Of a DNA stretch of 64,000 nucleotides, positions 1-10,204 are shown piece after piece. Location: NCBI GenBank assembly GCA_001414345.1, contig LLCB01000174.1, positions 1 through 64,000 of the forward strand. Reading direction: 5' to 3'. A program made the translations under genes and the position numbers. Below the pieces are notes generated by a model. The model was not told where the DNA came from. It made no database searches and saw only the letters and a program-made list of their open reading frames with translations. Source of the stretch: Hymenoscyphus infarciens. Taxonomy: Eukaryota; Ascomycota; Leotiomycetes; Helotiales; Helotiaceae. Numbering within the stretch: the first letter of the stretch is position 1; every line of letters starts with the position of its first letter.

Positions 1-605
1 TACTAAATAATAGACTAATAGACTTATTACTTTCTAAGTAAATAGACTAATAACTTAATAAGTAAACTTAGTACTAAATAATAGATTAATTAACTTATTA
101 CTTTCTAAATAATAAGACTAATTATAAAATAAGAAGTATTAAATAAGTAGTATTAGTAGTAAAGGTTTATTAGATATTCTTAATAAGTAAATAGACTTAT
201 TTCTAAATAATATATACTAAATAAGTAGATTTAAAATTTAAAGTTATAAGTAAATAAACCTATTACTTAAAAGGTAACTAGTCTAGTTACTTTCTTAGTA
301 ATAAGTCTATTTACTTAGAAAGTAATAAGTCTATTAGTCTATTATTTAGTACTAAGTCTACTTCTTTAATACCTCTTTAGTAATAAGTCTAGTTACTTTC
401 TAAGTAATAAGTCTATTTACTTAGAAAGTAATAAGTCTATTAGTCTATTATTTAGTACTAAGTCTACTTATTTAATACTTCTTCTTTTATAATTTATCTA
501 TTTACTTAGAAAGTAATAAGTTTAGTTACTTTCTAAGTATCAAGTCTATTAGTTTATTACTTAGTACTAAGTCTACTTCTAAGTATAAGTATTAAATAAG
601 ACATA
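1..605. repeat. AT-rich tandem/inverted repeat array
   Basis: A unit containing tttacttagaaagtaataag and tttagtactaagtctactt recurs about 106 bp apart (near 305 and 411), with a shortened third copy near 497. The reverse complement of the same unit occupies roughly 1-200. The array is therefore a set of direct copies facing an inverted copy, with the turning point near 240-290. No coding potential is visible. Confidence 0.6.
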
Positions 606-1300
606 GATTTTAATTAATTTAAGCTCTACTCTATATATAGTTACGATTATATAGAGTATATAGAACTGACACCGCCTACTAAAAAGGACTACTACTGCCA
701 CTAGTTTAGAACTAACACTTTTCCCCTTAGAATAAGCATACTAGAGTATTTTAGTATATAAATAGCCTACGTAGTACTATATAGAAAGAGCATTCTAAGA
801 GTAAAAGTATCAGTCCTAAGAGCTAGTAGAAAGTAGTAGGTAGTAGAACAGAGTTAGTAGTAGAGTAAAAAGCTTTCGTAAAAATCAAGAGGCGTCTCTA
901 GCGCCTTCTAGCTAGATTTTCTAGTATATTTTTCTTCGTAAATTACAAGAGTCTACTCTTTAATATCTAGTATTAATAATAGAGCTTTTAAATATAATTT
1001 ACGTATATACTATTAAAGTATTTAGAGAGAGTAGGCTAGGACTTTTTAATAGAGGAGGGTAGTCTTAGCATTTCTTAGCACCTTTTTATATAAATATATA
1101 GGTGTATTACTTAGTATTACGTTTACGTAGGTAATTTACAAGCGATTTAGATGATTTTAAGTATAAAAGATGCTCTGAAGAGCGCTCTATTAATATATAT
1201 AAAAAAATAATTTATTAGGGCTAGGGATAGTGCTAGATAGAAGGCAAGAGGTGGGCGTGGTTTTAGGTATACTAGAATTTAGGATAGGGTTAGAGGCTAG
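606..1300. other. AT-rich RIP-mutated stretch, no gene
   Basis: Sequence is dominated by TA, TAG and CTA with stops in every frame. I recognise no domain. It is best read as decayed transposon sequence. Confidence 0.55.
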
Positions 1301-1329
1301 GCCCGATTCGGTTTAGCCGCTCCCGCTAG

Positions 1330-1980
1330 CGCGGGTTACTCGAGGACTGACACTTTTGCGCTCTAAAGGCCCCATTCCCACATCTCAACCGGTACCGAAA
1401 GAGGAAATACATACCGAAGATTACTATGCACTTTCTTACCTTACTCATATTGTGGTTCGCGCGTTCGCACAATTCATGTTAGACGAGGGAAGTTCAAAGG
1501 AAGAACTATGTGATACTGCAATGATTCCATAACACTGCGACGGCTCATCAAGCATACGCGATATTATTTTAGCGTGATTTTGATTTTTTGAAGCTCATAT
1601 GCGTAAAGTTACGACCGGTTGTTTGATTTCTGTTCAAGAGTGAATTTGGTAACTTTGTTTTTTGATATTAGAATAGGATTGAATAGTCGTCTGCTGGACA
1701 TGTTCCTCTGAAGAAAAGAAGCCAGTATATGCCGGAACTCCTCCCCCATCTGGTCAGGCAATATGTAATGAGGCCAAATTTGATCCCTCAAACTCCATTC
1801 ACCCTTCCACGCAATCCCAACTTCCCAAGTACGCCCTCCGCAGAAAACCCTTCTCCTAAAACAAAAATCAAGAACTCTTCTTGTCCGTTCTCAGCTTTAC
1901 GTCCGTAGAGTTGTATTCCAGAACCCCCCTCAGGGCTATCACGATTCAACATATAACTATAGCGTCTCCCAGTATAGTCG
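1330..1980 (-). pseudogene. Less-mutated island with a gene fragment of unknown family
   Basis: Base composition is near normal between two AT-rich blocks. On the minus strand two short open stretches in different frames look like pieces of one protein: one around 1800-1930 (contains GIQLYGRKAENG and EEFLIFVLGEG) and one at 1609-1815 (contains WSLRDQIWPHYILPDQ). A frameshift separates them near 1805-1835. I do not recognise the family. It could equally be a chance open stretch, so this is a tentative call. Confidence 0.25.
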
Positions 1981-1984
1981 ATAG

Positions 1985-3084
1985 TATTATCGTGATAAAA
2001 TACTACAGTATTTTAGATTAATATATTATTATAATATCTTAGTAGTACGTATCCAAATACGCTATAATACTATCGTAATATTATGATATTATATAGTATA
2101 TCTTTTAATAACTCGTAAGCGCTAAAACCCACTTTTTCTTAAAATAAGGCTATTTACACTTTTTTATATACTCTTCTATTACTTTAAAACTATATAATAA
2201 TAATAATAGATATTAATAAAATAATTAGTAAAAGTTATTTATTATATACTAAATAGCCTAAACTAAGCATATTAGGCGATTTTATAAGAAGCTAGTAGTT
2301 TAATTAAATACGTAGCTAAAAGTCGCTTTTTAGTATATAAATTAATAAATATTTAGAGTATATATTATATATATACTATACTAAGACCTAGGTCTTAATA
2401 TATCTTACTAAATATTTTATATAAAGATTATAGTATATAATTAATTATAATACTTTAAATTTAATAGGAAGTTTAGTAGTAACTAATTAGTATTTAATTA
2501 AAATTTTAGCGTTTAGAGCTTCTTTTTAGAAGACGTGGTTATTAAGAATAACTAACTTACTAGATATAACGTTTTCGAAATAATTAGCTTAGTAATAGTA
2601 CTCTAATAATTAAGCCTTCTTATAACTCTTTATTTAATAATAAATTAATAGTATATTATAAAATTCTTTAGATAAAGAGAAATAACTATCTAAGTACTTA
2701 AAATATAAGAATAAATATATACTACTAGAAAAAATAACAAAAATAAGTTTAGTTTATAGACCTCTTAAAACTTAAACTAAAACTAGACCTACTATTTATT
2801 CTATAAGTAAAAGTACTCCTATCTAAGCTATTCTAAAGCACGTCTTATATATTAAACACCTCCTCTTTACTCTAGAATTAGCTAATAAGATTAAAGAATA
2901 TAATTTTATACTAAGACTTTAAATATTTAAGTATCTCTATAATATATATCTTAAGACAATTACGTTAATCTATAACTACTAATTTAGCTAAAGACTAGAG
3001 ACGTTCTACTAAGACACTTAAATATAAGATAGAAAGTACGTCTATTACTATCTTATAAAGATTAGAATAAGCCTTCTTTATAAT
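1985..3084. other. AT-rich RIP-mutated stretch, no gene
   Basis: Extremely AT-rich with frequent stops in all frames. No recognisable transposon domain survives. Confidence 0.55.
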
Positions 3085-4319
3085 AATAATATAGGAGTAG
3101 AGTAGAGAAGTAGTCTATTCGTAGTTATTAATACGAAAACTAAAGATAAAGAGCGAAGAAGAGCGGAGATAGCTTTAAATAATACTAATATATAGGATTC
3201 TACTAAGCGGTGAAAGAGTTACGTAATAGATCTAAAACTAGAACTAAGCTATTATATTTCCCTCTTTTCAGTAGAGCTCGCTTTTAAGCTCTATTCTATG
3301 TAGTTGTCTATTCACTCTTGCTCTTCCTTCTACTAAGGTAGCTGTGAGATACTAGCTCTATAAGAGTAGTAAGATACTAGCTTTATATAAGTAGTAAGAT
3401 ACTAGCTATATACTAAGTTACTTAAAATTCTCTATATTCGCTCTCTAATACTAATCTATATAATCTGCTAAGTAACTAGTATATACTTCTATGATTTTAT
3501 TAATTACTAAAGTATAGGCTTTAAGAGCTTTTATAATATTAGAAGAAGGAGAAGGAGGCTTTGAGAGTTATTAGAAAATAATATAACTAAAAGTAAGAAG
3601 GTCTGCTTAAAAGGCTTCTCTCGTCGGAGCGTAGAGGGGCTTCTTAATAGCAGGAGGCTTAGATTAACCGATAACGAGCTAGATAAGCTATCTTATCAAA
3701 GCGTCGATTATACGAGCGTATTAATATTTCTTTTTAATAAGAGAGCTAAAGTTATATACCTAGCGTACGATATCAGAGTCTATTGTCAGAGTAGTTAGAT
3801 ACTAGCTATTTGAAGAGAGAGGGGGAGGGTTCGTAGACGCTAGAGAGAGAGGATCTGAAGATACTAGAGAGGGGTTCGCAGCTTAGTGTCGATTTAGAGG
3901 TCGCTGGCGAGGAGTCTAAGAAGCCGTTTTTAAAGAGGTTCGCAGAGTCAGCGGCAGAGAGGCCGGAATAGAAGTCCATAGACGCTAGAGAGGGGTCTTA
4001 AGCTAGGTGTTAATTTAAGAGTCGCTGGCGAGGGGTCTAGGAAGCCGTTTTTAAAAGGGTTCGCAGAGTTAGCGGTAAGGAGGCTAGAATAGAAGTAAGG
4101 TTAAGAAGCCTAATAAGAAGAGTGACCTTTAGTTTAATATAACAATAATATAGGAGTAGAGTAGAGAAGTAGTTTATTCGTGGTTATTAATACGAAAACT
4201 AAAGGTAAAGAGCGAAGAAGAGCGGAGACAGCTCTAAACGATGCTAATATACAGGATTCTGCCAGGCGGTGAAAGAGTCACGTGACAGGTCTGAAACCAG
4301 AACTGGGCTATCATATTCT
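3085..4319. mobile_element. LTR-like/TRIM-like element with direct terminal repeats
   Basis: Two direct copies of about 176 bp lie at 3085-3262 and 4144-4319; both begin aataatataggagtagag and end near ctatYatatt. Between them is about 880 bp without an open frame, including a tandem duplication (see separate entry). The spacing and direct orientation resemble a small non-autonomous LTR element. Differences between the copies are nearly all C-to-T or G-to-A, with the left copy mutated and the right copy close to the ancestral state. A clear target-site duplication was not found. Confidence 0.55.
3881..4095. repeat. Tandem duplication, period about 122 bp
   Basis: A block holding ggtcgctggcgagg, agaagccgtttttaaa and ggttcgcagagtcagcgg at 3881-3973 recurs at 4003-4095 as gagtcgctggcgagg, ggaagccgtttttaaa and ggttcgcagagttagcgg. 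It lies inside the LTR-like element and is one of its least RIP-affected parts. Confidence 0.65.
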
Positions 4320-7300
4320 TTTAGGTAGGTTAAAGCTACTATTCAATTATACTTTTACCTATATCTTAAGGTAGAAGGGTATAATATTAAGTGTACTTAT
4401 CACTTATAAGAAAGAGAAGCCTAGGTTAAAGCGTATTAGCTAAAGTAAAAAGAGGTAAAGTTAAAACAAGAGTTAAAGCTTATCTTTTACTCCTCTTTTA
4501 AGATAAAAACTAGGTAAACAAATTAGGTACTTAAGTAGATGCTAGAGAGTAACAAAGTAGGCTAAATAACGTAATCTAAGAGTTAATATTAGTATTATTT
4601 ATATAGCTAGATACTACCTTAGAGTAATAATCGTCGTTCTATAGTTTTTCTACTATAGTCTAAGTAGGGGCTATCTAGCTAGGTTCCTAGGCCTTTTCTA
4701 AGTACTCCTACTTATAAGCTAGATAGAGTACTACTATAGTAGTATATACTAGTAATCTCCTAGTTAAATTATAGTATTTAAAGATCTTTTCCTATTCTAA
4801 GGTATTATTAGTAAAGTAAAAGAGAAAGAGAAGATTATTTACCTTTTTAAAGTAAAGATAGTATAACTAGATTATTAATATACTTCCTTTAAACCTTCTT
4901 AAAAAGAGAGAGAATAAAGTCTATTATTAAGATCGTTTTATTAAGAGTTCTAAATATACTCTTAAGTACTAATAAGAAGTACTTAAAAGAGCTAAAAAAG
5001 AGCCTTATCTAATTAAATTAGTAAGAGATTAAGAAGTAAAAGTAGTACTATACTTACTAAACTAAGTTTAGACTAATTATAAGTAGTAATTATATTATTA
5101 AAGTTAAACTTATATATATTCTAAAAGTACTTAATCTTAAGCCTTAAAGTAATCGCTCTTTAAATACTCTTATACTAGGATATCTAGTATATTTTATTAG
5201 CTTAGAGTATAGTAAAGCCCCTAGTTAACTTCTTAAATTTGTTATATAATACTATACTTATATATATCTTTTTTATAAAGTTAAAAAGGTATTTAAAGGT
5301 ATTATAAACTTTAAACCCTTATAAAAGGTCTTAGAAGTAGGTATCTTCTAATTAGTTTATCTTAAGCTTAAAATCTATATACTTTTTAAAAGCTATATCT
5401 CTAGTAGTAAGATAGAGTATATAGTATATATATTGAATTTAGTAGTACTTAGCCTAGTCTCTTATATTACTTTTACCTAGTACTAAAGTAACTTAGCGAA
5501 GTATAACGTTATTATTAGATATATTATCTATAAGAAAGTAGCTAATTTTATTAAATATATCTATTAAAAGTAATAAGTATTTATTTAGGATTTTTAAGAG
5601 TGTTTTTATATACTATAATCTTAGAGTATTTTAAGTAAAAAGAGTACTATATTTTTACTTATATAAGGCTCTTTAATTTATTTTATACTAAGTACTACTT
5701 CTACTAGGTTACTAAACTCGTTAACTCTATAAGCTATATATTCTAGAATAGAAAGACTATTATCTAACTTCTACTTATTAGTAGATATATATATTTTAAA
5801 CTAGAATCTTAATAAATAATACTTCGTTTTAGTAAAACCGTTCTAGTATTATCACTTAACCTAGTTATATAGTATAGAGTATACTTTAGATAGAATATCG
5901 CTCTTAAAGTTATTAAAATATTAAATAAGAGTATAAAAAGCCTTATATTTAGTAAAACATATAAGAAGGTTATAAGAGGTAATAAGGTTTATAAATAAAA
6001 CCTCTAAAGTATTAGAATTAATAGCTAAGTACTTATTATTAAAGTTAAGATAGATTATATATATAATCTTATACCTTTTTTAAAGGTTTTAGTAGGCTAT
6101 ATTTATAGCTTCTTTAATACTAATTTATCTCTTTTTAGTGGCCTTTTAGTATAAGGTTTTAATATTAATTCTATAATCTTTAAAGAGATAAGTAGCTATG
6201 ATTTTAGTACTACTATTTATAGTATATCTCTTAGTATAGTACTTATAACGCTACTTCTAGTAGCTAGTAGATTTATTACTAAGAAATTAGTAAGCTAATT
6301 ATATTATTAGATTTAAGAGTTTCTTATATATAAACTATCTTATAATTCTTATTAATTATATAGAGCTAAATATAGCTAGTTTAAGGTCTTTTAATAGGCT
6401 TTTTTAAGATTTAGAACACTTCTTATAAATCTAAATAGAGTATACTTATATTAGTTACTACTAGCTTAGTTTTAAAGAGGTTCTTCTAAGAGCTTAAAGT
6501 ACTTAAATAAGATAAAACAAGTAATATTAGTAGTAATTCTAGAAGAATATAAGACTAAGAGCTTAATATCTAAGAAGATATAGTAAATTAGTAAAAAGTA
6601 AGATATAGAAGTAATAAATAAAAGATAAAATCATAGAAGTAATTAGAGAGACTAAAGTTATTAAACTTTTAAAGTATCGATAGTAGTAGTAGAAGTTATG
6701 ATTTTTTAGTAACTAATACTAAAAAGAGGTAGGTGATAATCGTAGAATAACTTTAAGATAGATATAAAGAATAAAGATAGAAGACTTTTTAAAAGGAAAG
6801 AGAGAGCCTTTTAAGAACCTTTTTCATATCTAAAGTAATTATAATTAATACTCTTTAATCTATGAATAATTAGAGTATATTTTAACTAATTATAATATAG
6901 TATACTAAAACGTGTATTAAAGCTAAATTAAATATCTAAAGTCTATTATCTTTAGAGCACGATTAAAAAGTATCTATACTATAAAATTAAGTTTTAATTA
7001 TATCATTAGAAAGCCCTAATTTAGGGCTTTCTTTTAAGCCTATATACATATTAATCAAATAAAAATTAAGTATATAAGACCTTATTTAAATAAATAAAAT
7101 CGTTTTATAGAAATATATATAAATTTTAGCTAGAGTAGTATAAAATCTAAATTTTTTAAACATCGATTTAGTTAATTTTTATATATAATTAAAGAGTAAA
7201 ATTCAACAAATTTAATATACTAATATATTATATTATAACTTTTAATCTAATATTATTATTATTAAATTAGTACTTAGTATTAATAGAAATATATCTAGAA

Positions 7301-7680
7301 ATCTATCTTATATAAGCTATATTTATCACTTTATATTACTTAAGTTAGTTTAAGAGCTATTTATATAATTCTTTTTTTAAAATACTCTATTTAAATAAAT
7401 CTATAATTCTAGCTATTTAGTACTATATTTTCTACACTATACGTTATACTATATAGTTTTAAAAGATAAGGCTAAAAAGAAGTAGAGTCAAAATCCAGGG
7501 TAAAAAGCTTAAATATTTAAGCTTAGTAATACTACAATATTATTATAATATCGATTAAAATACTAATAATATAAAAGATAATATTATTAGATATTATAGT
7601 ATTTAAATAGTATAAATAGTACATATTAAAGTAGGTTTCTAACAATATATCGTAGTAGTATAATATTACAAATACTATCG
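4320..7680. other. AT-rich RIP-mutated transposon debris, no gene
   Basis: About 3.4 kb of AT-rich sequence with stops in all frames. I tried to read reverse transcriptase and integrase motifs on both strands and could not place any with confidence. A perfect 12-bp palindrome sits at 7008-7032. Confidence 0.55.
7008..7032. repeat. Perfect 12-bp inverted repeat
   Basis: Arms agaaagccctaa (7008-7019) and ttagggctttct (7021-7032) are separated by a single t. It is a hairpin-capable palindrome within AT-rich debris; function unknown. Confidence 0.7.
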
Positions 7681-7694
7681 ACCACACTGGCGTC

Positions 7695-8430
7695 TCCGAT
7701 TCTTCTCTGAGCTTGTCAGAAATCCGGGGACATCCCCATCGTCAAGGCGATCGTAATGCGGTTCTTCTCTTTCAAACATATCAACCCCCTTTCTCACTCT
7801 CTCCACAATTCGATCTCGGTCGGGAATCTCCTCACGATCCATCTCGGTGTGGGAAAAAAACTCTTGATTTTCATCACCAACTCCGCGACTGTGGGGAAGC
7901 AGAAACTACAATGCCAACCCGCATTATACAAGTGGTCACCGTTGGAGCTTCGGAGAGTGTCGGGGAGGACTGTATCTTCGCCGTTGTAGAAGGTGGCTTG
8001 TGGATGGACCCAATCGTTTCAGGCAAGCCATTGGAAACCATAATAGTACAATTTGGTATGCAGGGTTACTTCTTTCGGGAAGTCGCAGTTTAAGTCGCAG
8101 TTTCGGAGTGCTTTGAGTGCGTCGGGTCGATGATATCTCCTTGGAAGGCTTCTTGATCGCCGGTGAGCTTGGGTATAATTTGAGAGTACTCTGCTGATAG
8201 TTAGTTATCCTGCGCTTTTACGGAATAGTCAAGAGGGTTCCACGCACTGGCGTTACGCGAAAGTGTCTCACGGTCCCAAGCGCCGCCTTCCTGACTTGCT
8301 TCGGGAATTTCGAGGGTGTGAAGAATCATCTTGTGGTGAAATTTCTTAAACTGGGAATAGCTTGTCGTTATCAGTGAAAGTCTTGGTTGACGAGGAACAG
8401 CTAACCCACAGCTAACCCATGGCTTACTCA
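7695..8430 (-). pseudogene. Broken GT17-type N-acetylglucosaminyltransferase
   Basis: The minus strand carries pieces of a glycosyltransferase family 17 protein (beta-1,4-mannosyl-glycoprotein GlcNAc-transferase-like). In order they include SQFKKFHHKMILHTLE and WDRETLSRNA (about 8390-8250), a QIIPKLTGDQEAFQGDI block (about 8195-8145), DFPKEVTLHTKLYYYGFQWL (about 8080-8022), DWVHPQATFYNGEDTVLPD, HLYNAGWHCSFCFPT, then HTEMDREEIPDRDRIVER and YDRLDDGDVPGFL to about 7715. Visible lesions are a TGA at 8019-8021, a frameshift in the A7 run 7854-7860, a 12-bp tandem duplication at 8080-8103, frame changes around 8200-8250, and loss of the segment that normally carries the DxD-type site near 8130. The family assignment is from remembered conservation. 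It cannot make a functional enzyme. Confidence 0.7.
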
Positions 8431-8500
8431 ACGGAGAACGGCTCACTCGATAAAAATTAACCAAGCAGGAGGTGCGAATATCAATTACCTTGTTTCTGTC
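8398..8500. repeat. Dispersed repeat, copy 1 (copy 2 at 9765-9860)
   Basis: The order agctaacccacagct, gaacggctcactc, a run of taaaaatta, and gcgaatatcaattacctt is echoed at 9765-9860 as agctaactcacagct, gaacggcttactt and gcatgaatattaatta. Both copies lie in the same direction. They are diverged, so the boundaries are approximate. Confidence 0.4.
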
Positions 8501-8574
8501 CAAAGTAGATAATTAGTACCTAAGGTAGATAGTTTCGACTAATGGAAGTTAACTGTTTTAACCAGCGTATTAAA

Positions 8575-9075
8575 TGAGTAGAGTAGAGTAGAGTAGAGTA
8601 GAGTAGTGACCCCTACTCTACTCTGCTCAAGTGATTTTAAGTACTACTCTACTCTACTTGTTACTACTCAAGCAGTACTCCGGAGTAGTGGAGTAGCGCG
8701 AGCCGGTCGGCCTGAGCCAGTCTAGACAGGCGGAGTAGCATCGAGGTAGCGCCTCGAGGCTTCCAGCAGCTTAAGCGAAATCTTCTTACTACGCTATCTA
8801 CTACGTAACTTCTTTGATAATAATCTTAATAGATTAGGTATTAATTATATATTTTCAAAAAGATCTTCTTATTACATAACTACTAATATATTACTAATAT
8901 TAAGCTTTATGAGCCTTATAAATGCAAATATCTAAATATTACTAAGACTACTTAAAACCACTCGAGTAGTCTTAAGTTACTACTCTACTCTACTTAACCG
9001 ACCCGCTACTTAGACTCTACTCTACGACTCTTGAGTACTACTCGAGTAGTTGTGAGTAGCAGAGTAATTTGTGAT
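8575..9075. repeat. Dispersed repeat element, copy A
   Basis: The element opens with a gagta array (8578-8606) and tactctactctgctc, and closes near 9075 with ctactctacttaacc-type and cgagtagt motifs, so both ends are rich in CTACTC/GAGTAG in opposing orientation. The body, including ttaagtactactctactctact, cggagtagc, agcttaagcgaaatctt and acgtaacttctttgataataa, is shared with 17725-18275 in the same order and orientation. It is probably a foldback or MITE-type element. No open frame is present. Confidence 0.55.
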
Positions 9076-10204
9076 TACGCTAGTTTTAACCACACTTTTC
9101 AAATTATATAATATCTGACTGCTCTGAGAACATTCAAAGCACACTGACCAACATGTTCAGACTCATCTAGCTGAAGCCTTCATAATAGCACAAACACGGC
9201 AACAGATCGCCTATATGTAGTTCATAAGTTGCGACACTAACGTCTAGCGGATTAATCATTGTTTTTTCGGCGCCTATATAGAAAGGAAACCCTGGGTCGA
9301 CAAAGTAAAGATTAGCACCTTCGCGCTGTCTGGAAGCCTTTTGGACTATTTTTTCAAGAACCTCTTCACGCGGTCCAGAATCCTCCACTTATTCACATCA
9401 TCAACCTAGATGATAAGGTGTTTCTTGTGGCAGCAGTCGTTATACACACTTGGATCTTTTTGTAGAGCAGTCCTGACGGTTTTGAAAATGTAGGCCAACC
9501 TGCTAAGTTCAACTGCTGGTAGTGAGAACTTGAGAAGGAACGACCTCAGGTTCTAGCTCAGAGCGTTCCATCCTCATTAACCCTCGCCGCTCACACCCGC
9601 TATCACTTTAGGAAATTCCGAAATTCTTCGAACCCTAAACCTAAAATTCTCCACATCTTTTTAGTTGAAGAGAAAAAAGCCACCGGCACAATACCGATGA
9701 CAGAAAAGGAGGGGTCTGTCACGTGAGTGGCTGTGCAGACGTGGCTAGAACCCAAAACTAGTGATAGCTAACTCACAGCTTATTCGACATAGAACGGCTT
9801 ACTTAAGAAAAGTTAGATAAAAAGAAATAAGGCATGAATATTAATTATTTTAATTTCTTCAAGATAATAACAACCTTAGGCCCTTTGAGATCATTGTTCT
9901 ATCTATGATTCGAAGGATCACAGTTACATTTAACTTATCAAAATTAGACTAATGATTTTTCGAAGCTATACCGTCTGCCCACCTGTTTGGTCAATGTCGA
10001 TCTGATTAGAGGAATTCAAGGGGCAGGCAGGCTGTGACTGCGGCAGAGTCAACATGCCAACTAAATACTCTCTAGCCCCCTCTTTTATCACCACATTTAT
10101 CTTTGAGGGTGTCTGAGTCAAACTCCAGTTTGTAATGGAGAAAACTCAACAGGTGACTATTTTCAAGACGCAACTCAAGCGACATATCCATCTCAATCTA
10201 GATC
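9076..10204. other. Intergenic stretch, no convincing gene
   Basis: A 73-codon open stretch on the minus strand (9167-9388, containing GANLYFVDPGFPFYIGAE) has protein-like composition, but I recognise no family and see no supporting exon. It may be a gene remnant. Copy 2 of a dispersed repeat lies at 9765-9860. The last few hundred bases are the 3' flank of the helicase gene. Confidence 0.4.

Noticed and set aside
300..600. CRISPR-like array
   Set aside because: Repeats are long, unequal and inverted, with no regular spacers; a eukaryotic AT-rich repeat is the better reading.
5460..5560. Reverse-transcriptase active-site-like motif on the minus strand
   Set aside because: The surrounding translation does not fit any retroelement domain order.
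8398..8420. Telomere-like taaccc repeats
   Set aside because: Only two imperfect units (gctaacccacagctaaccc), not a telomeric array.
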